From the NCBI RefSeq assembly GCF_003347205.1, contig NZ_QQBJ01000009.1, forward strand, positions 62,001-126,000: 64,000 bases of DNA. The letters are read 5' to 3'. Each line of letters begins with the position of its first letter. Position 1 is the first letter of the stretch. The translations under genes were made by a program, and so were the position numbers. The DNA is from Mycolicibacterium moriokaense (lineage in GTDB: Bacteria > Actinomycetota > Actinomycetes > Mycobacteriales > Mycobacteriaceae). The notes below the pieces were generated by a model. That model was not told the DNA's origin, did no database searches, and was given only the letters and a program-made list of their open reading frames with translations. This document shows, piece after piece, positions 26,776-35,891 of this stretch.

Positions 26776-28883
26776 CGGGCAACCCGCTGCCACCGACGCT
26801 CGAGGCCAACCCCAGGCTCGGCGACTGGCTGACGATCCGCGCCGACGGCACAGTGCACGTGCGGTCGGGCAAGGTCGAGCTCGGCCAGGGAGTCCTGACC
26901 GCGTTGGCGCAGATGGTCGCCGAGGAACTCGAAGTCGACGTGCGCCGGATCCAGATGATCGCCACCGCAACAGGTCTCAGCCCTGACGAGGGGATGACCG
27001 CGGGCAGCCTGTCCATCCAGCAGTCGGGCGCCGCGCTGCGCGAAGTCAGCGCAGAAGCGCGCGACCTCTACCTGGCAATCGCAGCCGAGAAACTCGCCGT
27101 GCCCAAGGAGGATCTGGTTGTCGAAGACGGTCGCATCACCAGCGCGGACGGGACGGCGACCAGCTATTGGGAGCTCGCCGACGAGGCGGTGCTCGACCGA
27201 CCGGCCAGCGGGAATGCCAAGCCAAGGCCGGAATCCGACTACCGCGTGGTGGGCACCGACGTAGAGCGAATCGACCTGCCCGACAAACTGTTCGGGCGAC
27301 CGCGCTATGTGCACGATCTGCACTTCGATGGGATGGTCTACGGCCGGGTGGTACGCCCGCCGTCGCGAGGTGCCACACTCGCCGCGCTCGACACCCAGCC
27401 GACGCTGGCGTTGCCCGGTGTCGTGACCGTGCTGCACGACGGCGACTTCGTGGGCGTCGTCGCCGAGCGGGAAGAGCTCGCGCTGCGGGCGTCGGAGCGA
27501 CTCCGTTCCGACGCCGCCTGGACGGAGACGGCCGCCTTGCCTGACGACGACGATCTGCCGCGGTTTCTTGCCGAAGCGCACTCCGATACCACCGTGCTGA
27601 CGAGCGGGTCGCCCGCCGCCGTGGCGACGCACCGTTCGTCGTCTGCGACGTACCACCGGCCGTTCATCGCGCACGGCTCGATCGCACCGTCCTGCGCCGT
27701 GGCACTGGCCGACACCGACGGGCTGCAGATCTGGTCGCACAGCCAGAGCGTCTACAACCTGCGCCGCGAGATCGCGCGCGAGCTCGGCGTCGACACGGAC
27801 GACGTCGTGGTCCGCCACGTCGAGGGGGCCGGATGTTACGGCCACAACGGCGCCGACGACGCCGCCATGGACGCCGCGCTGCTCGCGTTGGCCGTGCCGG
27901 GCAGACCGGTGCAGGTGGTGTGGTCACGCTCCGACGAGCTGGTGTGGGCCCCCTTCGGCAGCGCGGGTGTGGCGCGACTTTCGGCCGACACCGCCGCCGA
28001 CGGCGCGGTGTTGTCCTGGCGTCACGAGATCTGGAGCGGCACTTTTGTCAGCCGTCCCGGCATGACGCAGCCACCCGCGTTTCTGGCCACCAGCCACCGC
28101 AATCGCGTCGCCATCGGCGCCGGCGCGGAACCTCCACTGGAACGCGGGGGCGGGGTGCGGCGCAATGCCGTTCCCGGATACGACTTTCCGGCCATCGAGG
28201 TGGTCAACCACATCGTCGCGGAGATGCCGCTGCGAACCTCGTCGCTGCGTTCCCTCGGCGCCCACCTCAACGTTTTCGCCGCGGAGTCGTTCATGGACGA
28301 GCTCGCAGCGCAGGCGGGCGTCGACCCCGTCGACTTCCGGCTCGCCCACCTCAGCGACGCCCGCGGCCGCGCCGTGGTGGAAGCCGTCGCCGACCGCGCC
28401 GATTGGGCCCGACGGACGGCGTCGGACTCCGTCGGTCACGGCATCGGCTTCGCGCGCTACAAGAACTCCAGCGCCTACTGCGCCGTCATCGCGGAGGTGG
28501 AGGCGCTTGGGGAGCTCCGGGTACGGCGGTTGACCGTCGCCGTCGACGCCGGCCTGGTGATCAACCCCGACGGTGCACGCAACCAGATCGAGGGAGGCGC
28601 GATACAGGCGACCAGCTGGACGATCAAGGAACGCGTCCGATTCGATCGACACAACGTCACCAGCGACAACTGGGAGACGTACCCGATTCTGCGCTTCTCG
28701 GAGGTGCCCGCCGTCGACGTCCAGCTCATGCCCGGCGACGGAAATCCGCCACTCGGTGTCGGGGAGTGCGCGCAGGGACCGACGACGGCGGCCATCGCAA
28801 ACGCGCTGTGCGACGCGATCGGCGTGCGGGTTCGGTCGCTTCCGCTCACCGCCGAGCAGATCGTCGCGGCGATGCCCGACTGA
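26772..28883 (+). CDS. molybdopterin-binding large subunit of a molybdenum hydroxylase (isoquinoline 1-oxidoreductase beta-like)
   Basis: A 703-residue catalytic subunit that would hydroxylate an N-heterocycle or oxidise an aldehyde using water. The N-terminal half shows GKVELGQG, a cofactor-binding block, near residue 35. The central part has HGSIAPSCA and CYGHNGADDAA, and the C-terminal catalytic Glu lies in PLGVGECAQG near 665. There is no signal peptide, so it is cytosolic. It is translationally coupled to the small subunit. Heterocycle or aldehyde specificity cannot be read from the sequence; maturation would need XdhC-type factors, not in the window. Confidence 0.88.
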   Translation: MTGNPLPPTLEANPRLGDWLTIRADGTVHVRSGKVELGQGVLTALAQMVAEELEVDVRRIQMIATATGLSPDEGMTAGSLSIQQSGAALREVSAEARDLYLAIAAEKLAVPKEDLVVEDGRITSADGTATSYWELADEAVLDRPASGNAKPRPESDYRVVGTDVERIDLPDKLFGRPRYVHDLHFDGMVYGRVVRPPSRGATLAALDTQPTLALPGVVTVLHDGDFVGVVAEREELALRASERLRSDAAWTETAALPDDDDLPRFLAEAHSDTTVLTSGSPAAVATHRSSSATYHRPFIAHGSIAPSCAVALADTDGLQIWSHSQSVYNLRREIARELGVDTDDVVVRHVEGAGCYGHNGADDAAMDAALLALAVPGRPVQVVWSRSDELVWAPFGSAGVARLSADTAADGAVLSWRHEIWSGTFVSRPGMTQPPAFLATSHRNRVAIGAGAEPPLERGGGVRRNAVPGYDFPAIEVVNHIVAEMPLRTSSLRSLGAHLNVFAAESFMDELAAQAGVDPVDFRLAHLSDARGRAVVEAVADRADWARRTASDSVGHGIGFARYKNSSAYCAVIAEVEALGELRVRRLTVAVDAGLVINPDGARNQIEGGAIQATSWTIKERVRFDRHNVTSDNWETYPILRFSEVPAVDVQLMPGDGNPPLGVGECAQGPTTAAIANALCDAIGVRVRSLPLTAEQIVAAMPD

Positions 28884-28892
28884 GACCGTCTG

Positions 28893-29321
28893 TCAGCCAA
28901 GGACGATCGAGTCGCCCTCCACCTTGATCGTCTTGGATTCGAGCGGTTTGGTGGCCGGGCCATTGGCCACCGTGCCGTCGAGGTTGAACTTGCTGCCATG
29001 GCACGGGCAGTCGATGGTGCCGTCGGCGATCTTGTTCAGCGTGCAGCCCTTGTGGGTGCAGGTCGAGGAGAAGCCCTCGAACTTACCGGCGGTGGGCTGG
29101 GTGATGACGACGTCGCCGACGATCACACCGGAGCCGACGGGGACGTCCGACGTCTTGGTGATCGCGCCGCCGGCGGCGGCCGACGTCGAGGTCGACGCCT
29201 CGCCGCCGGTCGCGGGCTGGGACCCCCCGTTGCCGCACGCGGCGAGCGCACCTGCGGTCACCACCAGGCCGGCGCCACGGATCACGTGTTGACGTGGAAC
29301 CTGCACATCATCGAAGGCCAT
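28893..29321 (-). CDS. Rieske [2Fe-2S] lipoprotein
   Basis: A 142-residue exported protein. A hydrophobic signal ends in a lipobox LAAC (Cys29), followed by a Thr/Ser/Ala-rich linker. The Rieske fold has both boxes: CTHKGC at 88-93 and CPCHGS at 105-110. Cys88, His90, Cys105 and His108 are the cluster ligands, with Cys93-Cys107 as the expected disulfide. It would be an electron carrier on the outer face of the membrane. It converges with the molybdenum-hydroxylase gene, 9 bases apart; a functional link is only a guess, since that enzyme appears cytosolic. Confidence 0.88.
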   Translation of the reverse strand: MAFDDVQVPRQHVIRGAGLVVTAGALAACGNGGSQPATGGEASTSTSAAAGGAITKTSDVPVGSGVIVGDVVITQPTAGKFEGFSSTCTHKGCTLNKIADGTIDCPCHGSKFNLDGTVANGPATKPLESKTIKVEGDSIVLG

Positions 29322-29340
29322 GGAAAATCCTTTCGGGCTG

Positions 29341-31098
29341 TCAGCCGGGAAGAACGGGTATCGCCCCGGGCGTCATGAGCGGACGGACCTCGGACCATCG
29401 TGGGTCATTATCGGCCGCCGTACCGGACAGTTGCAGGATGCCGCGGGCGTCGGCCACGTACACCGTCGACGGGTTCGCCGCCACGGCGCCCACCGGCATC
29501 AGCAGATTGCGGCTGGGCCCGTCGGAGTTCACCCCGTCCAGGTTCACATAGGACACCGGGTGCTGCGCATCGTTGCGGCTGACGACGATGTCGTCGCCGG
29601 TGCGCCAGCACAACGAGACCACGGAGTTCTTCAGGCCGAAGCCCAGCCGGCGCGGGTAGGTCAGCGCGTAGCCGCCGCCGGGTGTCTGCTCGACGCTGGC
29701 CAGAATCACCTGGCCCTCGATCACCATCGCCGCGCGCGTGCCGTCGCGGGACAACTGCAAATCCGCGATCGGCCCGGGAAACCGCGTCGACACCGACGTC
29801 GAATCGACGGGGATGCGGCCCGGCTGCCCCGAGGCGTCCTGCACCGTGCGCACCACGTTGTTGCCGTCGACCACCACCCACACCGCTTCATCCAGCGACC
29901 ACGTGGGCCGCGAGAGGGTGCGACCGTCCATCGCCTGCAACGGATTTCCGCCGATCGGGCCCACCCACAGCGACGACGCCATCTCCGGTGCGCCCGCGTT
30001 CAGCGTCACCACCGACGCCGCCTCCTGGCCGTTGCGCGACACCGCGGCGCTCGTCTGGTTCGGTGTCGAGCCGAACGGGCCGGGCACCCGCGGCGCCCGC
30101 TGCCCGTCCAGCGCCACCAGCGAGCCGTCCACGAGGGCGTGCAACCCGGCCGCCGCACCGTCGGCCGCGCCGGGATCGGTGGCCGCGACGTCGGAGGTTT
30201 GCCAGCCGTCGGCGAACCGGTCGTCGAGCGCGGCGCCGTCGGCGTTGATGACGTACGGGCCGTTGATGCCTGCCCTCGACAGCGTCCAGATGATCTGCGC
30301 GGCAAGCAGTTGGCGGCTGTGCGGATCCGTCGTCGACAGGTTCTCCAGGTCGACGCGCGCGCCGCCGTAGCCGCGGCCCACCCCCATCTTGCCGCCATCG
30401 GCGCGGGTCACCGGCCCCCGCAGGCGCAGCGGCGGGCCGAGCAGGTTGCGCACGGTGTTCACCATCTCGGGCCGTGGGCCCGCGATCAGCTTGGTGATCA
30501 ATTCGGTGGCAAGCTGATCCGGATCGGACACCGCAACGTAGCGGGGGTCGGGGACGACGGTCTTGCCGGTCGGGTCGGCGAAGTACAGGGTGTTGCGCTT
30601 GTAGGTCTCCTGGAACTGTTGCCAGTCGAGGAAGACCCCGTTGGGCAGTCGGTCGATGCGCCAGCCACCCGACGTCTTGACCAATTCGATCGGGCCCGGG
30701 TCGGGCAGGGCGCCCTCCCCTGTCTCGAACACCCCGATGTCGGAGAGCGAGCCGAGGATGTCGGCGCGCATGTTCACCGAAACCCGGTCGGGCCCACGCG
30801 TTTCGACGAACACGACACGGTCGATCAGCAGCGCGCTGCCCGCGTCGTCCCAGCTGTTGGACGCCGACTCGGTGAGGAACTGGCGCGCCGCCAGGTGGCG
30901 GTTGGACGGGTCGGCGGTGGCCTTGAGGAATTCGCGCAGCAGCACGTCGGGATCCATGCCCGGGGTCGGCTTGGGCAGGCTCGGCGGGGCGGGCCGGTCG
31001 ACGGTTCCGATGGCCTGGGGCGCCGATGAACTGGGCACGCCCGCGCAGCCGGTCAGCGCGACCGCGCATATGCACGCGACGGCCACGAGGCGCTTCAC
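29341..31098 (-). CDS. lpqB: LpqB, lipoprotein accessory to MtrAB
   Basis: A 585-residue lipoprotein with a lipobox LTGC (Cys18), a GerMN-type domain (residues about 40-330) and a C-terminal beta-propeller. LpqB is known to interact with the extracellular part of MtrB and to influence MtrA phosphorylation. Length is close to the 583 of M. tuberculosis. The GTG at 31098 overlaps the mtrB stop (GTGA), so translation is coupled; the longer frame upstream is rejected because only this start yields the signal peptide. Confidence 0.96.
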   Translation of the reverse strand: MKRLVAVACICAVALTGCAGVPSSSAPQAIGTVDRPAPPSLPKPTPGMDPDVLLREFLKATADPSNRHLAARQFLTESASNSWDDAGSALLIDRVVFVETRGPDRVSVNMRADILGSLSDIGVFETGEGALPDPGPIELVKTSGGWRIDRLPNGVFLDWQQFQETYKRNTLYFADPTGKTVVPDPRYVAVSDPDQLATELITKLIAGPRPEMVNTVRNLLGPPLRLRGPVTRADGGKMGVGRGYGGARVDLENLSTTDPHSRQLLAAQIIWTLSRAGINGPYVINADGAALDDRFADGWQTSDVAATDPGAADGAAAGLHALVDGSLVALDGQRAPRVPGPFGSTPNQTSAAVSRNGQEAASVVTLNAGAPEMASSLWVGPIGGNPLQAMDGRTLSRPTWSLDEAVWVVVDGNNVVRTVQDASGQPGRIPVDSTSVSTRFPGPIADLQLSRDGTRAAMVIEGQVILASVEQTPGGGYALTYPRRLGFGLKNSVVSLCWRTGDDIVVSRNDAQHPVSYVNLDGVNSDGPSRNLLMPVGAVAANPSTVYVADARGILQLSGTAADNDPRWSEVRPLMTPGAIPVLPG

Positions 31099-32753
31099 AC
31101 GCTCTCTCCGGCCGGCTGCCGCTCCCGCGGCGATCGCCGCGGCTTGCGTTCGCGCCCAATGGGTTTCAGGGGAAGCGGGCTCGTCGTCACCTTGTGGCCG
31201 CGGACCAGCGGCAGGGTGAGCCGGAAGCAGGCGCCCTTGCCCGGCTCGCCCCACGCCTCCAGCCTGCCCTGGTGCAGCCGCGCGTCTTCGATGCTGATCG
31301 CCAGGCCCAGCCCGGTTCCGCCGGAGCGGCGCACCCGCGACGGGTCCGAGCGCCAGAACCGGCTGAACACCAGCTTCTCCTCGCCGGGTCGCAGCCCGAC
31401 GCCGTAGTCGCGGACGGTGACGGCGACGGTGTCCTCGTCCACGCCCATCCGGATCCGCACCGGCCTGCTCTCGGCGTGATCGATCGCGTTGGCGATCAGG
31501 TTGCGCAGGATGCGTTCCACCCGGCGCGGGTCGACCTCGGCGATGACCTCTTCGGTCGGCATGTCCACGATCAGGTCGATCTGGGCGTCGCCCGCGAGGT
31601 GCCCCACGTTGTCGAGTGCGTTTTGGACGGTGTCGCGAAGATCGACCGCTTCCACGGACAGCTCGGCGACACCCGCGTCGTGCCGGGAGATCTCGAGCAG
31701 GTCGTTGAGCAGCAGCTCGAACCGGTCGAGTTCGCTGACCAGCAGCTCGGTCGAGCGGCGCAGTGCCGGGTCGAGGTCTTCGCTGTGGTCGTGGATCAGG
31801 TCGGCGGCCATCCGGACCGTCGTCAGCGGGGTGCGCAGTTCGTGGCTGACGTCGGAGGTGAAGCGGCGCTGCAGGTTACCGAACTCCTCGAGCTGGGTGA
31901 TCTGCCGCGACAGGCTTTCCGCCATGTCGTTGAACGACACCGCGAGCCGCGCCATGTCGTCCTCGCCGCGCACCGGCATCCGTTCGGTCAGGTGGCCCTC
32001 GGCGAATCGCTCGGCGATGCGCGACGCCGACCGGACAGGGAGCACGATCTGGCGCGCGACGATCAACGCGATGGCGGCCAGCATCAGCAGCAGCACGATG
32101 CCGCCGGTGACCATGGTGCCGCGCACCAGCGCGATGGTGGATTCCTCGTTGTTCAGGGGGAAGACCAGGTACAGCTCGAGGTTGGTGACGGGCGACGACG
32201 TCGGGGTGCCGATGATCAGCGCAGGTCCGTTGAAGCCGTCGGTGTGCACCGTCGCGTACTGGTAGCTGACCTGGCCGGCCTTGACGAAGTCCCGCAGGGC
32301 GTTGGGGATCTGCGCCACGGGGCCCGCCGCGGTCGCCGCGCGCGGTCCGTCGCCGGGCACCACGAGCACCGCGTCGAACGCGCCGGCCAGTCCCGCGCCC
32401 GCGTCGGCTTTGCGGTCGACGAGGGTGTTGCGGGCCAGCTGCAGGCTGCTGTCCAGCGACCGGGTCTCCTCGCCGCCGACGATGCCGCTGACGGTGTTGC
32501 GGGCGCGTTCGATCTCCTCGGTGGCCGCGCGCACCTTCACCTCGAGGATGCGATCGGTGATCTGGCTGGTCAGCACGAAGCCGAGCACCAAGATCACGGC
32601 CAGGGACAGCCCGAGCGTCAGCGTCACGACGCGCAGTTGCAGGGAGCGACGCCAGGCAAGACCCAATGCGCGGCCCAGCGCACCCATCCCGCGGACCAGT
32701 GGGCCCGAACGTCCCCAACGACCGCGAATGCGCCGCCTCGAACTGAAGATCAC
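31095..32753 (-). CDS. mtrB: MtrB, sensor histidine kinase
   Basis: A 552-residue membrane kinase. Two transmembrane segments ([20 protein letters not shown] near 45 and [17 protein letters not shown] near 220) enclose an extracytoplasmic domain; a HAMP follows. The phospho-acceptor His is in [12 protein letters not shown] near residue 300. The ATPase has N-box [10 protein letters not shown] and G-boxes DYGVGL and GGTGLGLAI. MtrAB controls cell-wall hydrolase and division genes. The GTG start lies inside a 53-bp tandem repeat that separates it from mtrA. Confidence 0.97.
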   Translation of the reverse strand: MIFSSRRRIRGRWGRSGPLVRGMGALGRALGLAWRRSLQLRVVTLTLGLSLAVILVLGFVLTSQITDRILEVKVRAATEEIERARNTVSGIVGGEETRSLDSSLQLARNTLVDRKADAGAGLAGAFDAVLVVPGDGPRAATAAGPVAQIPNALRDFVKAGQVSYQYATVHTDGFNGPALIIGTPTSSPVTNLELYLVFPLNNEESTIALVRGTMVTGGIVLLLMLAAIALIVARQIVLPVRSASRIAERFAEGHLTERMPVRGEDDMARLAVSFNDMAESLSRQITQLEEFGNLQRRFTSDVSHELRTPLTTVRMAADLIHDHSEDLDPALRRSTELLVSELDRFELLLNDLLEISRHDAGVAELSVEAVDLRDTVQNALDNVGHLAGDAQIDLIVDMPTEEVIAEVDPRRVERILRNLIANAIDHAESRPVRIRMGVDEDTVAVTVRDYGVGLRPGEEKLVFSRFWRSDPSRVRRSGGTGLGLAISIEDARLHQGRLEAWGEPGKGACFRLTLPLVRGHKVTTSPLPLKPIGRERKPRRSPRERQPAGESV

Positions 32754-32853
32754 GGCGACCGCCTAGCGGTCAATGTCACGGCCGCGGCCGAGCCGCGACA
32801 GATCACGGCGACCGCCGAGCGGTCAAGGTCACGACCGCGGCCGAGCCGCGACA
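32748..32853. repeat. 53-bp tandem repeat between mtrA and mtrB (MIRU-like)
   Basis: Two adjacent copies, 32748-32800 and 32801-32853, agree at 50 of 53 bases. They fill the mtrA-mtrB gap completely, and the mtrB start codon lies within copy 1. Each copy contains GACCGC-CTA/CGA-GCGGTC and a GC-rich inverted repeat. Size, tandem order and placement between two-component genes resemble the MIRU of the senX3-regX3 gap in M. tuberculosis. Confidence 0.85.
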
Positions 32854-32855
32854 AA

Positions 32856-33542
32856 TCACGGAGGTCCGGCCTTATACCCCACTCCTCGAACGGTCAGCAC
32901 AACCTGCGGGTTCTCGGGATCCTTCTCGACCTTCGCCCGCAAACGTTGGACGTGCACGTTCACCAAACGGGTGTCGGCGGGGTGCCGGTAGCCCCAAACC
33001 TGTTCGAGAAGCACATCTCGAGTAAACACCTGCCGTGGTTTGCGTGCCAGCGCCACCAACAGGTCGAACTCCAGCGGTGTCAGCGAAATCTGCTCGCCCT
33101 GCCGCGTCACCTTGTGGGCGGGCACGTCGATGTCGATATCGGCGATGGAGAGCATCTCGGCGGGCTCGTCCTCGTTGCGCCGCAGCCGGGCGCGCACGCG
33201 GGCCACCAGCTCTTTCGGCTTGAACGGCTTCATCACGTAGTCGTCGGCACCCGACTCCAGGCCGAGCACCACGTCGACGGTGTCGGTCTTGGCGGTCAGC
33301 ATGACGATCGGCACACCGGAGTCCGCGCGCAGCACGCGGCAGACGTCGATGCCGTTCATGCCGGGCAGCATCAGGTCCAGCAGGACGAGGTCTGGCCGCA
33401 GCTCGCGCACGGCCGTCAGCGCCTGGGTGCCGTCGCCGATGACTGCGGTGTCGAACCCTTCACCGCGCAACACGATCGTCAGCATCTCGGCGAGCGAAGG
33501 GTCGTCATCGACGACCAGAATCCTTTGCCTCATGGAGTCCAT
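32856..33542 (-). CDS. mtrA: MtrA, OmpR-type response regulator
   Basis: A 228-residue regulator, the same length as in M. tuberculosis. The receiver domain shows the acidic pocket VVDDD at 11-14, the phospho-acceptor Asp56 (LLDLMLPG) and Lys in FKPKELV. The winged-helix domain carries LTPLEFDLLVALA and VWGYRHPADTRLVNVHVQRLR. MtrA is essential and links dnaA, division and ripA expression to envelope state. The ATG at 33542 gives MDSMRQRILVVDDD, matching the family start, rather than the earlier in-frame Met. Confidence 0.98.
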   Translation of the reverse strand: MDSMRQRILVVDDDPSLAEMLTIVLRGEGFDTAVIGDGTQALTAVRELRPDLVLLDLMLPGMNGIDVCRVLRADSGVPIVMLTAKTDTVDVVLGLESGADDYVMKPFKPKELVARVRARLRRNEDEPAEMLSIADIDIDVPAHKVTRQGEQISLTPLEFDLLVALARKPRQVFTRDVLLEQVWGYRHPADTRLVNVHVQRLRAKVEKDPENPQVVLTVRGVGYKAGPP

Positions 33543-33590
33543 GGTGTCACCAACTCGCGACAAATCGCTGCTAGCGCGCCCGCGAGTCGG

Positions 33591-34220
33591 CTATTTACCC
33601 AGCTCGTCGGCTAGCGCGGCGCCGTCGGTGTGCGGACCCGCCACGAACCACCGCCCGGCCCACCCGGCGGCGGCCAGCCCCGCGTAGACCTCACCGGTGC
33701 GCCGCTGCAGATCGCCGTCGCGCTCGTAGGCGTCCTTGGCGCGGTCCGCTTCGGTGTTGGCGCGGTGGTCGGCCCGCTGGGCGGCGAGCTCGGCGGGCAC
33801 GTCGAGCAGCACCTGCCAGTCCGGGGCGGGCATGCGCAGCCTGACGTACTCCAGCTCATGCACCCACGCCACCACGTCGCCGTCGGCCCGCTGGTGCAGT
33901 CGCGCCGCGCTGTAGGCGGCGTTGGAGGCGACGTAGCGGTCGAGCACCACCACGTCGTAGTCGGCGTGCAGGGCCGCGATCTCCTCCCGCGCCGCGGCGC
34001 GGTCCAGCGCGAACAGCACCGCCATCGCGTGCACCGAGCCCGCCAGGTCGCCGTGTCCGCCGTGCAGCGCCTCGGCGGCGATGTCGGCGGTCACCGACTG
34101 GCCGTAGCGCGGGAACGACAGGCTGACAACGGTTCTGCCGGTCGCCTCGAAGGCCGCCCGAAGGCCGTGGGTCAGGGTTCGTTTGCCCGCACCGTCGACG
34201 CCTTCGATCGCGATCAGCAC
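33591..34220 (-). CDS. tmk: thymidylate kinase
   Basis: A 209-residue dTMP kinase. The P-loop is EGVDGAGKRT at residues 6-15, the DRY motif that binds the phosphates is VVLDRYVASNAAY near 95, and the lid region is near 145-155. It converts dTMP to dTDP for DNA synthesis. It lies 48 bases upstream of mtrA in the same direction, as in M. tuberculosis, so it may head the mtrA-mtrB-lpqB transcript. In M. tuberculosis the gene before it is sahH; here about 4 kb of other genes lie between. Confidence 0.95.
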   Translation of the reverse strand: MLIAIEGVDGAGKRTLTHGLRAAFEATGRTVVSLSFPRYGQSVTADIAAEALHGGHGDLAGSVHAMAVLFALDRAAAREEIAALHADYDVVVLDRYVASNAAYSAARLHQRADGDVVAWVHELEYVRLRMPAPDWQVLLDVPAELAAQRADHRANTEADRAKDAYERDGDLQRRTGEVYAGLAAAGWAGRWFVAGPHTDGAALADELGK

Positions 34221-34314
34221 GCCGCGAGCCTAACCCCCTGCACTGTCTTGGGATTTCCTGTGAGACCTTCGCTAAACCGCGCGCCGTGGCACAGCATGCT
34301 CAAAACTAGGACGC

Positions 34315-34656
34315 ATGAAGCTGCTCGTGTGTACCGCAATGCTCGGCGCGGCGCTGTTCGCAGGCACTCCGCTAGCGCACGCCAACGAGGACCCCGCCGC
34401 CAATCCCCCGAACTGCAGTGCCGCCGACCTCGAGCAGGTGCGGTCGGGAGTGCAGTGGATGACCGGTGCGTACCTGTTCACGCACCCCGATGTGAACGAC
34501 TTCTTCAACAGCCTCGAGGGGCTGCCGCGAGATCAGGCGAATGCCAAGGTCAAGGCGTACATGGCGGCCAACCCGCAGACGCAGGCCGAGTTGTCCGGCA
34601 TTCGCCAGCCGTTGACGGACATCAAGAACCGCTGCGGCGCTCCGCCGACCCCGTAG
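34315..34656 (+). CDS. haemophore-related secreted protein
   Basis: A 113-residue exported protein. The signal peptide ends at AHA about residue 23. The mature part is helical, with two Cys (34 and 108) likely forming a disulfide, and the signature YLFTHPDVNDFFNSL. This pattern is that of the mycobacterial haem-binding (MHB, Rv0203-like) family, which bind haem outside the cell; the tyrosine and histidine that could contact haem are present. Haem binding itself is not shown. It is divergent from tmk (94 bases) with no obvious iron box. Confidence 0.8.
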   Translation: MKLLVCTAMLGAALFAGTPLAHANEDPAANPPNCSAADLEQVRSGVQWMTGAYLFTHPDVNDFFNSLEGLPRDQANAKVKAYMAANPQTQAELSGIRQPLTDIKNRCGAPPTP

Positions 34657-34682
34657 CCGGACAGCGCGGGTCGGGACGACAG

Positions 34683-35048
34683 TCAGGTCTGCAGCCACTG
34701 CCTGGCGTCGGCCAACCGGGCGAGTCGAAATGTCCGCAACTCGCCCTTCATCAGCAACGAGGCGGCGGCGTTCACGCACCACTGCTCCCATCTCGGGGCC
34801 CCGACCACCGCAACCTTCTCGAAGTCGCGACGGTGCCTGACGTCGAGGACGGTGTTGTCCCACGCGGCCCCCAGGCTCCAGCCTTCGAACCCCTCGTCGA
34901 GCAGGAACAGCACCTTGAGCGTCGGGAACCGGCTGAGTCGCGACCGGATATGCGGGACCAGCACGTCGCGGTAGTCCGTGCGGCTCAGCTTGCCGGTGGC
35001 CCGAATGCTGACCACGTCGGCGGTGCCGTCGTCCATCAGTTCGATCAC
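34683..35048 (-). CDS. SpoIIAA-like (STAS-type) protein
   Basis: A 121-residue protein matching the SpoIIAA-like fold: an N-terminal strand DDGTADVVSIRATGKLSRTDY, then LKVLFLLDEGFEGWSLGAAWDN and a C-terminal helix ARLADARQWL. Proteins of this type are of unknown function, though the fold binds small hydrophobic ligands or membranes. The GTG at 35048 overlaps the stop of the upstream gene (GTGA), so the two are coupled; Met5 is an alternative start. Confidence 0.7.
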   Translation of the reverse strand: MIELMDDGTADVVSIRATGKLSRTDYRDVLVPHIRSRLSRFPTLKVLFLLDEGFEGWSLGAAWDNTVLDVRHRRDFEKVAVVGAPRWEQWCVNAAASLLMKGELRTFRLARLADARQWLQT

Positions 35049-35371
35049 GTCGACCCTCCGATCAGGTACGGCTGGAACAACGCATCCGCGGCATCGGCGG
35101 CCTGATCGGGAGCGTCGATCTGCACCGTCAGCGTCCCGTCCTCGAGCCGGACGGCGAATTCCAGGAACGGGCAGCACGTCCGCTCGCGTCGAACGAATTC
35201 GTACACCTGCGGTGCCGCCGCCGAGTCGTAGACAAGTTCGACGTGGGGACCCACCCGTCGGTAGCTGCGCAGCGCCGCGCGGTTCAGTTCCGCGATCCAT
35301 GCCAGCCTGTCCCGGTAGTCGGCGCCCGACAACGCGCAGGCGATGGCGGGTGGTTCAGCATGCTCGGACAT
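35045..35371 (-). CDS. small Cys-containing protein divergent from MerR
   Basis: A 108-residue protein with no family that I can name securely. Notable are a vicinal Cys pair in RTCCPFLEF (Cys66-Cys67) and Cys12. Vicinal thiols next to a MerR-type regulator suggest metal or metalloid binding, but this is inference. The ATG at 35371 follows a strong AAGGAGG Shine-Dalgarno. It is the first gene of a two-gene unit with the SpoIIAA-like protein. Confidence 0.7.
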   Translation of the reverse strand: MSEHAEPPAIACALSGADYRDRLAWIAELNRAALRSYRRVGPHVELVYDSAAAPQVYEFVRRERTCCPFLEFAVRLEDGTLTVQIDAPDQAADAADALFQPYLIGGST

Positions 35372-35392
35372 CTCGAAGCCTCCTTCACTTCG

Positions 35393-35423
35393 ATCGTCGC
35401 CCTTCAAGCCGCTTGAAGTTCAA
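35393..35423 (-). promoter_or_regulatory. MerR-type promoter with 19-bp spacer
   Basis: The perfect palindrome CTTCAAG-CCG-CTTGAAG (35402-35418) lies between the divergent genes. On the minus strand TTGAAC (35423-35418) and GACGAT (35398-35393) are separated by 19 bases. That is the overlong spacer typical of promoters twisted open by MerR regulators. Confidence 0.65.
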
Positions 35424-35483
35424 GGGCGAGGGTGGAGCCGCCACGAGAGAGACCGCGAGAGAGACCGAGAGAGACAATGTGTC

Positions 35484-35891
35484 ATGGAGTTCAGAATCGG
35501 TGACCTCGCGCACGCCACGCACACGTCGGCGCCTACGGTCCGGTATTACGAGCAGATCGGCTTGCTACCACCGCCTGAGCGAAAGGGCGCTCAGCGCCGC
35601 TACACCGACGAGGATGTGCGACGGCTGACGTTCGTCCGCCGATGCCGGGACTTCGGTTTCCCCATCGAACAGGTCCGCACACTGGTGGCCCTGATGCACG
35701 ACGGCCGGCAGCCGTGCAGCCAAGCCCGCGACATCGCCGCGGCCCACCTGTCGTCGATCCGCGAACAGCTACGGGAACTGCATGCGCTCGAAGCGAGCAT
35801 CGCCGCGCTCATCGAGGCGGCCGAGGACGTCTGCTCCGGCGGGTCCGGCGCGGACTGCGTGATGCTCGACGAACTCGCGCAGCCGCTTTAG
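35484..35891 (+). CDS. MerR-family metal-responsive regulator
   Basis: A 135-residue MerR protein. The winged helix-turn-helix is at residues 3-70 (FRIGDLAHATHTSAPTVRYYEQIGLL), followed by the long dimer helix. Three cysteines, Cys78, Cys117 and Cys125, sit where metal ligands are found in ZntR, CadR and MerR. Cys78 in the dimer helix points to a divalent ion (Zn, Cd, Pb or Hg) rather than Cu(I), whose sensors have Ser here. Oxidative sensing is less likely, as the SoxR four-Cys cluster is absent. It ends in a TTAG overlap with the convergent lipase gene. Confidence 0.85.
   Translation: MEFRIGDLAHATHTSAPTVRYYEQIGLLPPPERKGAQRRYTDEDVRRLTFVRRCRDFGFPIEQVRTLVALMHDGRQPCSQARDIAAAHLSSIREQLRELHALEASIAALIEAAEDVCSGGSGADCVMLDELAQPL

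Noticed and set aside
26188-26970. N-terminal extension of ComF to 470 residues
   Set aside because: It lies antisense to the molybdenum-hydroxylase small subunit, and the ComF family begins at the GTG at 26187.
31026-33614. A plus-strand frame of over 860 codons antisense to lpqB, mtrB and mtrA
   Set aside because: A shadow of three certain genes; the product is Arg/Gly/Ala-rich without a domain, and it spans the intergenic repeats.
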